A stretch of DNA of 64,000 nucleotides from positions 1 to 64,000 of the forward strand of contig JAJZQX010000015.1 in the NCBI GenBank assembly GCA_021806645.1, written 5' to 3'. The notes under the pieces are model-generated. The model searched no databases, was not told where the DNA came from, and was given only the letters and a program-made list of their open reading frames with translations. The position numbers and the translations under genes are program-made. The DNA comes from Myxococcales bacterium (GTDB lineage Bacteria > Myxococcota > Myxococcia > Myxococcales > Anaeromyxobacteraceae). Positions 17,720-27,099 of this stretch are shown here, piece by piece. Each line of letters starts with the position of its first letter. The first letter of the stretch is position 1.

Positions 17720-18736
17720 TTGACCGAGCAGGAGCTGGCCGGGCTCGGAGTCCACCGGCTCCCGCTGCCCATTCCGTTCGTGGCGGCCGGTGGCCCGGTC
17801 AACGTCTACGTCATCGAGGCCGCCGGGGGCGGCCTGGTCCTCTTCGACGCCGGGCTCGGCTCGGACCAGGCCGAGGCGGCGCTGCAGGCCGGCTTCGACC
17901 GGCTCGGCTTCCGCTTCGAGGAGGTGCGCCGCATCGTGGTGAGCCACGGCCACGTCGACCACTACGGGGCGGCGCGCTGGGTGCAGGAGCGCTGGAAGAA
18001 GGAGCGGCACGGCGGCGAGCTGCCGGTCTTCGCCCATCCGCGCGACCTCCTGAAGCTCGACGAGCGAGGCCCGCGGCTGCGCGACCAGCACCAGATCTAC
18101 GGCGCGCACTTCTCCAGGCTGGGCGTGCCGCTGGAGGTGATGGCGGCGGTGGTGGCGGCGGGCGACGGCTCGACGCGGCTGGCCCGCCGCATCCCCGAGG
18201 TGCAGCCGATCGAGGCCGGCGCCGTCGTCGAGGGGCGCGCCATCCGCTTCGAGGTGATCGAGATGCCCGGCCACACGCCCGGGCTGATCTGCCTGTGGGC
18301 GCCCGACCACGGCGTGCTCCTCCCGGCCGACCACCTGCTGGAGAAGGTCTCGCCCAACCCGATCATCGAGCTGGACGCCGAGGGGCGGCAGGTCCACCGG
18401 CCGCTCGCCGTCTACCTCCAGTCGCTGGAGCGGACGCGGGCGCTCGAGATCTCGCTGGTCATGCCCGGCCACGGCCCCGGCTTCTCCGGCCACCGGGCGC
18501 TCATCGACGGGCTGCTCGGCTTCTTCGAGAAGCGGCAGGCCCGGCTGCTCGGGCTGCTCGCCGGGCGGCCGCGCACCGGCTGGGAACTCTGCCAGGCCAT
18601 CTTCCCCAGGGCCGGCGCGGGCGACGCCTTCCTGACCATGAGCGAGACGATCGCCAACCTCGAGGTGCTCGAGGACCGCGGCGCGGTGGTCCGCGTCGAG
18701 GAGCAGGGCGCCTGGCAGTTCCAGCGCGCCGCCTGA
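17720..18736 (+). CDS. MBL-fold hydrolase with C-terminal winged-helix domain
   Basis: A 338-residue metallo-beta-lactamase-fold protein. The metal motif is VVSHGHVDHYG (HXHXDH); further ligands are in EMPGHTPGLICLW, PADHLLEKV and VMPGHGPGFSGH. The C-terminal ~80 residues form a winged-helix segment (LCQAIFPRAGAGDAFLTMSETIANLEVLE), as in LACTB2-like hydrolases. Start is TTG 17720, 3 bp after etfA; no better start lies between. Sequence type suggests a thioesterase or phosphodiesterase-type hydrolase acting in acyl-CoA metabolism, as implied by the etfBA context, but the substrate cannot be read from sequence. Confidence 0.85.
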   Translation: MTEQELAGLGVHRLPLPIPFVAAGGPVNVYVIEAAGGGLVLFDAGLGSDQAEAALQAGFDRLGFRFEEVRRIVVSHGHVDHYGAARWVQERWKKERHGGELPVFAHPRDLLKLDERGPRLRDQHQIYGAHFSRLGVPLEVMAAVVAAGDGSTRLARRIPEVQPIEAGAVVEGRAIRFEVIEMPGHTPGLICLWAPDHGVLLPADHLLEKVSPNPIIELDAEGRQVHRPLAVYLQSLERTRALEISLVMPGHGPGFSGHRALIDGLLGFFEKRQARLLGLLAGRPRTGWELCQAIFPRAGAGDAFLTMSETIANLEVLEDRGAVVRVEEQGAWQFQRAA

Positions 18737-18970
18737 CCCAACGCCGCAACCGCCACCACCCAGTTGCTCCCGTCCCTGTCGGCCTCGCGCCGGGCGGCGC
18801 CGGCCGGGGAGCTCGTCGCGCCTGCGGCGCGCCCTCTCGCCGGGTGCAGTTCCGAGCCGGCGATCGCATCAGGGGCTGCGAGGCTCGCCCCCCCAGCCGG
18901 CGCCGCCCGTCGCCCGGCCCTTCGATCCGGCGCGCTGGCCCCGCCACCGTCCATCGGCTACAAGGCAGCG

Positions 18971-19876
18971 GTGCCGGAACTCGCGCTCGTCCTCCTCACC
19001 GTGCTCTGGGGGACCACCTTCACGGTGGTGAAGGTGGCGATGGAGATCGCCTCGCCCGGCGTCTTCCTGGCCCTCCGCTTCTCGCTGGCCGCCGCGGTGC
19101 TGGGCGCGGTGGCGCTGGCCCGGCGCGACCGGGTCGGGCCCGGGTTCTGGCGCGACGGTCTCCTGCTCGGCCTCTTCATGCTGGTCGGCTTCGCGCTCCA
19201 GACCACCGGCCTGCGCTTCACCACGCCGGCCCGCTCCGGCTTCATCACCGGGCTGTCGGTGCTGCTGGTCCCCTTCATCACCCACTTCACGCTGTCCCGG
19301 CACGTGCGCTGGAGCGCCTGGGCCGGGGTCGCCCTGGCCGTGCTCGGCGCCGCCCTGCTGGCCCGCCCTTTCGGAGCGCCGGCCAACCCGGACCAGCCGC
19401 TCGGGGATCTCCTCACCCTCGGCTGCGCCGCCGCGTACGCGCTGCAGATCGCCTTCACGAGCGAGTGGTCGCACCGCCACCCGCTGGTCCCCTTCACCCT
19501 CTTGCAGGTCTCGGTGGTGGCGGTGGGGGCGGTCGTCATGATCCCGTTCGAAGGGGGCCGGCTCGACGCCGGCCGCTGGCCCGAGCTGGCCGGCGTGGTC
19601 GCCTTCACCGGCCTGGCCATGACCGCCGGCGCCTTCTTCGTCATGAACTGGGCGCAGCGCCACACCACGGCGGTGCGGGCCGCGCTCATCTACGCTCTGG
19701 AGCCGGTCTCGGCCGCCATCTTCAGCTGGGTCGTCATCGGCGAGCAGCTGGGCGCGGTGGGCTGGACCGGCGGCGCCCTGATCGTGCTCGGCGTGGTGGC
19801 GGGGGGGGGGGGGGGGGCCTGGCAGGCCAGGCTGGCCGCCGCCGCCGAGGAGCCGCCAGGACCGTACCCGTCCTGA
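18971..19876 (+). CDS. EamA/DMT-family transporter carrying a 17-G tract
   Basis: A 301-residue drug/metabolite transporter (EamA) with about ten membrane segments in two repeated halves, e.g. LALVLLTVLWGTTFTVVK opening the first and LGCAAAYALQIAF opening the second. Such proteins export or import small metabolites; the substrate is unknown. GTG 18971 is used since it starts just before the first helix, with AAGG upstream; the open frame continues to 18764 but that part is Pro/Arg-rich and not membrane-like. The codons for the last glycine run contain 17 consecutive G at 19801-19817, at the end of the final helix. Slippage there would change only the C-terminal ~20 residues. Confidence 0.85.
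   Translation: MPELALVLLTVLWGTTFTVVKVAMEIASPGVFLALRFSLAAAVLGAVALARRDRVGPGFWRDGLLLGLFMLVGFALQTTGLRFTTPARSGFITGLSVLLVPFITHFTLSRHVRWSAWAGVALAVLGAALLARPFGAPANPDQPLGDLLTLGCAAAYALQIAFTSEWSHRHPLVPFTLLQVSVVAVGAVVMIPFEGGRLDAGRWPELAGVVAFTGLAMTAGAFFVMNWAQRHTTAVRAALIYALEPVSAAIFSWVVIGEQLGAVGWTGGALIVLGVVAGGGGGAWQARLAAAAEEPPGPYPS
19801..19817 (+). repeat. Homopolymeric G tract (17 G) inside the DMT transporter gene
   Basis: Seventeen consecutive G residues lie in the transporter reading frame near its 3' end. A tract this long is prone to replication slippage and to sequencing error. In frame it encodes the glycine run at the end of the last helix; plus or minus one would replace the C-terminal tail. Confidence 0.95.
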
Positions 19877-19930
19877 CCGCGCGCCGCGAGGATCTCGCCG
19901 GCTTCCCGCCAGCGGGGTACAACGCCGGCC

Positions 19931-21423
19931 ATGCGCCAGCGCATCCGGCTCATCGCCATCGCCGCCGTCATCGTGCTCGGCGCGATCAAGCTCGTGCAGC
20001 TCCGCCGCGCCCCGCCGCCGCCGCAGGGCGCCAGCCGGCTCGCGCTCGCCCCCTGCCAGCTGGCCCACCCGTTCCTCGCCAGTCGCGTCCCGGCCCGGTG
20101 CGGAACGCTGGAGGTGCCCGAGGACCACGACCAGCCCGGCGGTCGCCGCATCTCGCTCCGGGTGGCGGTGATCCGGGCCGAGGCGGGCGGCCGCCAGCCC
20201 GACCCGGTCTTCTTCCTGGCCGGCGGCCCGGGGCAGGCGGCCACCGAGATCTACCCAGCCATCGCCGACGCCTTCACCCGGGTCGGGCGCAAGCGCGACA
20301 TCGTGCTGGTGGACCAGCGCGGCACCGGCGGCTCGGCGCGGCTGGACTGCGGGGATCTCTCCGAGCCGGCCGCCGTAGACCGGAGCGAGGAGGCCGAGCT
20401 GAAGCTGGTGGAGGCCTGCGGCGAGAAGCTGGCCCGCCACGCCGACCTGCGCCGCTACGGCTCGGAGGACTTCGCCCGCGACCTCGACGCCGTGCGCGCC
20501 GCGCTAGGCTACGACCAGGTGAACCTGGTGGGCGGCTCCTACGGCACGCGCCTGGCGCTGGTCTACGCCCGCCGCTTCCCGGCCCGGGTGCGGACCATGG
20601 TGCTGGACGGCGTGGCGCCGCTCGAGATGCCGATCGGTGGCTGGTTCGAGCGCGACGCGCAGCGGGCCTTCACGCTGGCGGTGGGGCGGTGCCACGCCGA
20701 CGCCGCCTGCGCCAGGGCCTTCCCCGATCCGGCCGGCGACCTCGCGGCGCTGCTGGCCTCGCTGGAGAAGCAGCCGCGCACCCTCTCGCTGCGCGACCCG
20801 CTCACCGGGGCGCCGCGCCAGGTGACGCTCGACGCCGGGACCGTGCGCCGGCTGGTCCTCCTGCTCTCCTACGCGCCGGAGGCGGTCTCGCTCCTGCCGG
20901 CGCTGCTCGCCGAGGCGCGCCGCGGCGACCCCGGCCCGCTGGCGGCGCTCGGCCTCTCCGCCGGCCGCGACGTGGAGGCCACCATCTCCCGCCCGCTCCA
21001 GTTCGCCGTGCTCTGTGCCGAGGACGTCCCCTGGTTCCCGCCCGACGATCCGGCGGCGGAGCGCGGCCGCTACCTGGGCCGCTCGGTGGGGACCGCCTTC
21101 CGCGCCGCCTGCGAGCGCTTCCCCCACGGAAAGGCGCCGGCCGGCTTCCGCGACCCGGTCCGCTCCGACGTGCCCACGCTGCTCATCTCCGGCGAGGCCG
21201 ACCCGGTGACGCCGCCGGAGTGGGCGGCGGTGGCTGCCAGGGATCTCCCACGGAGCCGGGCGCTCACGCTGGCCGGGCAGGCGCACGGCAACCTCTCGCG
21301 CGGCTGCATGCCCAAGGTGCTCGCCCGGTTCATCGAGGCGGGCCGGCTCGACGGGCTCGACACCTCGTGCCTGGCTGCGGTCAAGCCGCAGCCCTTCTTC
21401 CTCGACCTGGCGGGGCCCATGCC

Positions 21424-21427
<4 letters not shown>
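19931..21427 (+). CDS. Membrane-anchored alpha/beta hydrolase with TAP-like C terminus
   Basis: A 498-residue serine hydrolase of the tripeptidyl-aminopeptidase/proline iminopeptidase-like group. An N-terminal segment (IAIAAVIVLGAIKLV) is a signal anchor. The fold shows oxyanion GGPGQA, DQRGTGGSARL, nucleophile elbow GGSYGT, acid-loop GEADPVTP and histidine GQAHGNL. The C-terminal TAP-like part aligns with the family. It likely works outside the cytoplasm, hydrolysing peptides or esters. The stop overlaps the GTG start of the downstream ABC ATPase, so it belongs to the same operon. Substrate is not evident. Confidence 0.87.
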
Positions 21428-22151
<724 letters not shown>

Positions 22152-22155
<4 letters not shown>

Positions 22156-23333
22156 GATGGGACCTGCTCGGCGTGGTCTTCCGCAAGGAGGTGATCGACA
22201 GCCTGCGCGACCGGCGCACGCTGGCCATGGTCCTCTTCTTCCCGGTCTTCGGACCCCTGGTGCTGGCGGGCACCCTCTCGCTGGTCTCGCGCCAGGCGCG
22301 CGACGTGGACGAGAAGCCGCTGGCGCTGCCGGTGGTGGCGCCGGAGCGGGCCCCCAACCTGATGGCCTTCCTGGCCGAGCGGGACGTGGAGGTGAAGCCG
22401 GCGCCCGCCGACCCGGCGGGAGCCGTCCGCAGCGGCGACGCCGACGTGGTGCTGGAGATCCCGCCCAACCACGCCGAGGCGCTGCGCGAGGCGAGGCCCG
22501 CGCCGCTCGTGCTCTACGTCGACCAGTCGCGCCAGTCGGCCCGGCCGGCCACCCAGCGCGTCCGCTCGCTGCTGGAGGCCTACTCGCACCGGATCGGCGT
22601 GCAGCGGCTCCTGCTGCGCGGCGTCCATCCGGCCGCCACCACGGCGCTGGCCGTCGAGGAGGTGGACCTGGCCACGCCGCAGAGCCGGGCCGCGCTGCTC
22701 CTCTCCACGCTGCCGTACTTCCTGGTGGTGGCGCTCTTCATCGGCGGGATGTCGGTGGCCATCGACGCCACCGCCGGCGAGCGGGAGCGCCAGTCGCTCG
22801 AGTCGCTGCTGCTCCACCCGGTGCCGCGCTCGGCGGTGGTGCTGGGGAAGCTGGCCGCGGCCGCCGCCTTCTCAGGGGCGGCGCTGGTCGAGACCACCAT
22901 CGGCTTCGGCGCCGTCCCCCACCTGGTCTCCATGGAGCAGCTCGGCTTCTCCATCCGGCTCGACCCGGCGGTGCTGGCGCGCATCCTGGTGCTGATGGTG
23001 CCGCTCCTGCTGCTGGTCTGCGCCTTCATCCTGCTGGTGGCCTCGCGGGCCCGCACCTTCCGGGCCGCCCAGTCGAGCGTCTCCTTCATGATGCTGGTGC
23101 CGGCCACGCCCGGCATCGTGCTGGCGCTGGTGCCCATCAAGCTGAAGCTCTGGATGCTGGCGGTCCCGGCCTTCGGGGAGCAGCTGCTGGTCAACCGGAT
23201 GCTGCGCGGCGAGCCGGTGGAGGCGGCGCAGATGGCGCTCTGCATGGCCTCGACGCTGCTCTGGGCGGCGGCGGTGGCGGCGCTCACCGTGCGCGCCTTC
23301 CGCGACGAGAAGTTCCTGTTCGGGAAGGCCTAG
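22152..23333 (+). CDS. ABC-2 type permease (NatB-like)
   Basis: A 393-residue permease partner of the ATPase, start ATG 22152 overlapping its stop. The first helix (LAMVLFFPVFGPLVLAGTL) is followed by a long extracytoplasmic loop of about 140 residues, then a cluster of helices including YFLVVALFIGGMSVAI, ILVLMVPLLLLVCAFILLVAS, and FMMLVPATPGIVLALVP. This layout is typical of ABC-2/NatB permeases. An ERERQSLESLLLHPV coupling-helix segment, characteristic of the family, sits between helices. It likely exports ions or a peptide-like substrate. The substrate is not shown. Confidence 0.88.
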
Positions 23334-23514
23334 AGCACCGCCTCCGGAGGCGTGCGAGGCGGCCACCAGCGGCACCGTGCCGGCGGCGGCGAGCCGGGTC
23401 AGCGCGAGCAGGTGGGCCATGGGCCCCGAGCGTGCCCGGTCCGTGCGGCGAAACGGCGTGCGGCCAGCGACGATGGTGCAAACTTCCGCGGCCGCCCCCG
23501 CCCCGTTCTCCCGC

Positions 23515-24006
23515 TCAGCGGGCCGGCAGGCCGAGGAAGGCGTCGAGGGCCCTGTCGAAGGCCTCGAGGACCTCGGCGGCACCGAAGGAGGGCGACGACT
23601 CCCCGCGAAGCGCCTCCTCGAGCGCCGGCCGCGGCACGGCGTGGAAGTCGCCCACCGCGTCGGCGTAGACCGGCCCGGCCACGAGGTCGGGGTGGGCGCC
23701 GGCGTAGGCGGAGAGGACGGCGCCGGAGAGGCTGTGTCCCACCAGCACGAAGCGCTTCAGCCCCAGAGCGTCGGCCACCGCCTCCAGGTCGGCCGCCAGC
23801 GCCTCGACGGTGTAGACCCCATCGCGCGGCCGGTCCGAGCTGCCGTGGCCGCGCTGGTCGTAGGCCACCGCGCGGCGGTACCGGCGCAGGTGGTCGAGCT
23901 GCTCGCGCCAGGCGTCGAGGTCGTTGCCCCAACTGGCGCCGCGCCACGGGGTGGCCCAGGCCCTTTCCGGTAAGTGGCCCTGCTCCGGCCGCCGCCTCCC
24001 TGTCAT
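23515..24006 (-). pseudogene. Truncated alpha/beta hydrolase
   Basis: The 163-residue translation contains the central part of an alpha/beta hydrolase: AVAYDQRGHGSSDRP, a nucleophile elbow GHSLSG, and a VAGPVYADAVG strand. A full enzyme has about 250 residues. Here the N-terminal strands with the oxyanion loop are replaced by a Pro/Arg-rich lead-in, and the C-terminal acid and His region is missing; the frame stops after LDAFLGLPAR. It is probably a decayed copy. It is convergent with the ABC operon and divergent from the small lipoprotein gene. A functional short protein is unlikely because the catalytic His is absent. Confidence 0.55.
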
Positions 24007-24080
24007 CGTGCTCCCGACCCTCGGCGCCCTTCCCGACCTGGGCGGAACAGCCGGGCGGTCGCGCCACCACTGGAGACGAC

Positions 24081-24224
24081 ATGAGGCAAGTCATCCTCGC
24101 CGGGTTGATCATCTTGATGGGTCTTGGAGCCATCTCCTGCGGAGGTGGGAGCGGAAGCCCGCCGCCGGCCTCGGGGGCCGCTGGCTGGGACCAGGTGAAC
24201 TGGGACCAGGGCACCTGGCAATGA
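24081..24224 (+). CDS. Very small lipoprotein with Trp-Asp-Gln repeat tail
   Basis: A 47-residue precursor starting ATG 24081 with GGAGACG just upstream. The signal is clear (LAGLIILMGLGAISC), with lipid Cys20. After processing only about 28 residues remain: a Gly/Ser/Pro linker followed by WDQVNWDQGTWQ, a short repeat of Trp-Asp-Gln type. The next gene, an exported protein, begins 53 bp later, so they may be expressed together. I do not recognise the family. Its size and composition suggest a surface-exposed or peptidoglycan-contacting peptide. Confidence 0.55.
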   Translation: MRQVILAGLIILMGLGAISCGGGSGSPPPASGAAGWDQVNWDQGTWQ

Positions 24225-24277
24225 CCGATCGTTCACCCTCCCGCCATCCTCTCGCTCGCCGCACCAAGGAGTCCCCC

Positions 24278-24997
24278 ATGGTCTCGACCAAGTTCCGCCT
24301 CATCGCCGTCCTGCTGGTCGCATTCGGTCTTCCCGCCGGCATCGCGCTCGCCGGCCAGGTCACCTTCCCCGGCACGTTCCCCTTCGTGGCCGGCACGCCC
24401 ATCCGCGCGGCGGAGGTCAACGGCACGTTCAACTCGGTGAAGTCGGCGGTGGACGACAACGCCACCCGCCTCGCCGCCGCGGAGTCGTCGCTGGCGGCCC
24501 TGGCCGGGCGCGTGACGGCGCTCGAGGCGGCGGACGCGGCGCGCATGAGCTTCTACGCCGAGCAGGCCGTCTCGGACGCCAACGCCGGCGCCGATGACGT
24601 CTGGGTCGACGTGCCCTCGGCCGCGATCCCGCTGACCCTGGCCGCCCCCGCCAACCTCCGCTACCAGCTCTTCGCCCGCATCTACAACTACGGCGCGGCC
24701 GCCGGCACCACCACCAACTGCTCGGTGCGCATCGTCCAGGACGACCTGGGGACGCCGCTGGTTCCGCCCGCGACCCCGGACACGCTCGGCGACTGGAACG
24801 GTGTCCTCACGGGGGGTGGAGACGTGCCCAACAACAGCCAGCAGGTGGCGCTGGGCGGGCTGGTCAACCTGCCGGCCGGCACCTACAACCTCAAGGTCCA
24901 GGTCACCCGCAAGGCGAAGGCCGGCAACTCCGGCAACTGCTCCATCTTCCGCTGGTCCTTCAGCCGCGCCCGGTTCTTCGTCGACCTGGTGCCCTGA
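24278..24997 (+). CDS. Exported protein with coiled segment and beta domain
   Basis: A 239-residue exported protein with a signal peptide (LIAVLLVAFGLPAGIALA). The mature N terminus reads TFPFVAGTPIRAAEVNGTFNSV, a pattern I associate with many Myxococcota surface proteins that resemble phage tail or spike stems. A short heptad coiled coil follows (SLAALAGRVTALEA). The C-terminal ~140 residues look like a compact beta domain with two cysteines (TTNCSVRI and GNCSIFRW). ATG 24278 has AAGGAG at 24266-24271. Function unknown; it may be an adhesin or surface layer part. It lies behind the small lipoprotein. Confidence 0.65.
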   Translation: MVSTKFRLIAVLLVAFGLPAGIALAGQVTFPGTFPFVAGTPIRAAEVNGTFNSVKSAVDDNATRLAAAESSLAALAGRVTALEAADAARMSFYAEQAVSDANAGADDVWVDVPSAAIPLTLAAPANLRYQLFARIYNYGAAAGTTTNCSVRIVQDDLGTPLVPPATPDTLGDWNGVLTGGGDVPNNSQQVALGGLVNLPAGTYNLKVQVTRKAKAGNSGNCSIFRWSFSRARFFVDLVP

Positions 24998-25071
24998 GCC
25001 TAGACCCCGGCGCCGGGCGCCTGGGGAGGAGGAAGGGGGGCGTCAGCCCCTCAGGTTAGATCCTCCTCTCC

Positions 25072-26070
25072 ATGCGCCAGCCGCCCATCGAGCTGCACCG
25101 CGGGGAGCTGCGCGTCGCCGGCAGCGCCCTCCACCTCGACGCCCAGCGCCGGGCCACCTGCGCCTTCGTCTCCCACGCCCACGGCGACCACATCGGCCGC
25201 CACGACCGGACCATCGCCACCCCCGCCACGCTGGCGCTCATGAACCACCGGCTCGGGGAGCCGAAGCGGGCCCGCAAGGCCGAGCAGCTGCCGGTCGGCT
25301 ACCGGCAGCCCTTCGGGCTCGGGGCGCTGACGCTGGAGCTCTTCTCGGCCGGCCACGTGCTCGGCTCGGCGCAGCTGCGCGTCACGCTTGAGGACGGCCG
25401 GACGCTCGGCTACTCGGGCGACCTCTGTACCGACACCCCCTGCGCCGCCGCGCCGGCCGAGGTGATGGGCTGCGACGTGCTGGTGCTGGAGTCGACCTTC
25501 GGCATGCCTCGCTACGTCTTCCCGCCCAAGGAGGAGACGCTCGCCGCCATCCGCCGCTTCTGCGACGACGCCCTCTCCGACGGCGTCACGCCGGTCCTCC
25601 ACGGCTACGCCCTCGGCAAGGCGCAGGAGATCCTCGCCTTCCTGGCCGGCGCCGGCTACGCCTGCCGCTGCCACCCGACCGTCCACGCCATCAACCGGAT
25701 CTACGAGGCGCACGGCGTGGCGCTCCCCGGCGTCCGCCCGCTCGACGCCGAGGGGGTGGCGGCCGGCGAGGTGGTGGTGGTGCCGCAGCAGCTGGCCTGG
25801 AGCCCGGCCATGCGGGCGGTGCGCCGCCGCCGGACCGCGGCGCTGACCGGCTGGGCCATCGACGGCGACCGGATGTTCAGGGGCGTGGACGCCGCCTTCC
25901 CGCTCTCCGACCACTGCGACTACCCGTCGCTGCTGCGCTACGCCAGGGCCACCGGCGCCGGCCGCGTCTTCACGGTCCACGGCCACGCCGACCAGCTGGC
26001 GGCGGCCCTCTGCCGGCAGGGGATCCGGGCCGAGCCCCTGCGGGAGGGGAGCCAGCTCGAGCTTCTGTAG
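25072..26070 (+). CDS. MBL-fold exonuclease-like protein (ligase-associated type)
   Basis: A 332-residue beta-lactamase-fold protein of the SNM1/CPSF-like nucleases. The metal motif is FVSHAHGDHIG, with later ligands in FSAGHVLGSAQ, YSGDLCTDTPC and SDHCDYPSL. The C-terminal FTVHGHADQLA segment is typical of the ligase-associated exonuclease family. Such proteins act on DNA or RNA ends. No ATP-dependent ligase gene is next to it, so the usual repair partnership is not seen here. The downstream pseudouridine synthase starts 12 bp later, so they share a transcript. Confidence 0.82.
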   Translation: MRQPPIELHRGELRVAGSALHLDAQRRATCAFVSHAHGDHIGRHDRTIATPATLALMNHRLGEPKRARKAEQLPVGYRQPFGLGALTLELFSAGHVLGSAQLRVTLEDGRTLGYSGDLCTDTPCAAAPAEVMGCDVLVLESTFGMPRYVFPPKEETLAAIRRFCDDALSDGVTPVLHGYALGKAQEILAFLAGAGYACRCHPTVHAINRIYEAHGVALPGVRPLDAEGVAAGEVVVVPQQLAWSPAMRAVRRRRTAALTGWAIDGDRMFRGVDAAFPLSDHCDYPSLLRYARATGAGRVFTVHGHADQLAAALCRQGIRAEPLREGSQLELL

Positions 26071-26082
26071 TACAAGGGGCGC

Positions 26083-27087
26083 GTGATCGAGCTCACCGCC
26101 AGCGCCGACGCCGAGGGGCAGCGCCTCGACAAGTACGTCCGCAAGGCCTTGAAGGGCGTCCCCCTCAGCCACGTCTACAAGATGTTCCGCACCCGCAAGG
26201 TGAAGGTGAACGGGGTGCGCGGGCGCCCGGAGCAGCTGCTGGCGGCCGCCGACCGGATCGAGATCTGGGGCGACGAGTCGAAGCTGCTGGCCGAGCCGGC
26301 GCCGGGCGCCACCCGCGTGCGCGGCAGCGGCGGGCCGAAGCTGGAGGTGCTGCTGGAGGACGAGGACCTGCTGGTGGTCAACAAGCCGGCCGGGCTGGCG
26401 GCCCACCCCGGCACCGGCATCAGCGGCGCCACGCTGGTCGAGCTGGTGCGCGACTACCTGAAGGTGCCGACCAGGCTGCCGAGCGGCGAGTTCAAGCCCT
26501 CGCCGGCCCACCGCCTCGACCGCGAGACCTCCGGCATCATCCTGGTGGCCAAGACGCGCCGGGCCATGGTGACGCTGGGCCAGCTCTTCGAGTCGAAGGC
26601 GGAGCTGAAGAAGCAGTACCTGGCGCTGGCCAAGGGGAAGATGCCGCAGGCGACCGGCCTGTTCGACCAGCCGCTCTCGGAGCACGAGCAGTCGGGCCGG
26701 TCCAAGGAGATCCGCGGCGTCAACATGCAGCCGGCGCTCACCCGCTGGAAGGTGCTCGGCTCCATGAAGGAGGCCACCCTGCTGCAGGTGCTCATCGAGA
26801 CCGGCCGCACCCACCAGATCCGGCGCCACCTGCAGGCCGCCGGTCACCCGGTGGCCGGCGACCCGCGCTACGGAGACTTCAACTTCAACCGGACCGCCCG
26901 CACCCGCTGGGGGTTGCGCCGGATGTTCCTGCACGCCTGGAAGCTGGAGCTGCCGCACCCGGTGACGGGCGAGACGCTCCGGCTCGAGGCGCCGCTGCCC
27001 AAGGAGCTGCTGGAGGCGCTCGGCGCCCTCAACCTGCCGCCGCCCGGCCCGCCCCCGGCCGTTGAAAGCGGCCGGCGCGGCAAGTAA
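26083..27087 (+). CDS. RluA-family rRNA/tRNA pseudouridine synthase
   Basis: A 334-residue enzyme converting uridine to pseudouridine in RNA. The N-terminal S4-like RNA-binding segment (GQRLDKYVRKAL, LSHVYKMFRTRKVKVNG) precedes the synthase domain with catalytic-Asp motif HRLDRETSGIILVAK. Further family parts are DLLVVNKPAGLAAHPGT, GRTHQIRRHLQAAGHPVAGD, and RMFLHAWKLELPHP. Start is GTG 26083. The C-terminal 15 residues are Pro-rich. Which RNA site it modifies (RluC, RluD or RluA type) is not readable from sequence. Confidence 0.92.
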   Translation: MIELTASADAEGQRLDKYVRKALKGVPLSHVYKMFRTRKVKVNGVRGRPEQLLAAADRIEIWGDESKLLAEPAPGATRVRGSGGPKLEVLLEDEDLLVVNKPAGLAAHPGTGISGATLVELVRDYLKVPTRLPSGEFKPSPAHRLDRETSGIILVAKTRRAMVTLGQLFESKAELKKQYLALAKGKMPQATGLFDQPLSEHEQSGRSKEIRGVNMQPALTRWKVLGSMKEATLLQVLIETGRTHQIRRHLQAAGHPVAGDPRYGDFNFNRTARTRWGLRRMFLHAWKLELPHPVTGETLRLEAPLPKELLEALGALNLPPPGPPPAVESGRRGK

Positions 27088-27099
27088 GGTCCGCCTCCC

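Noticed and set aside
25005-25025. GC-rich hairpin after the exported protein gene as a terminator
   Set aside because: The stem has a bulge and no U tract follows, so it cannot be told from chance pairing at this base composition.
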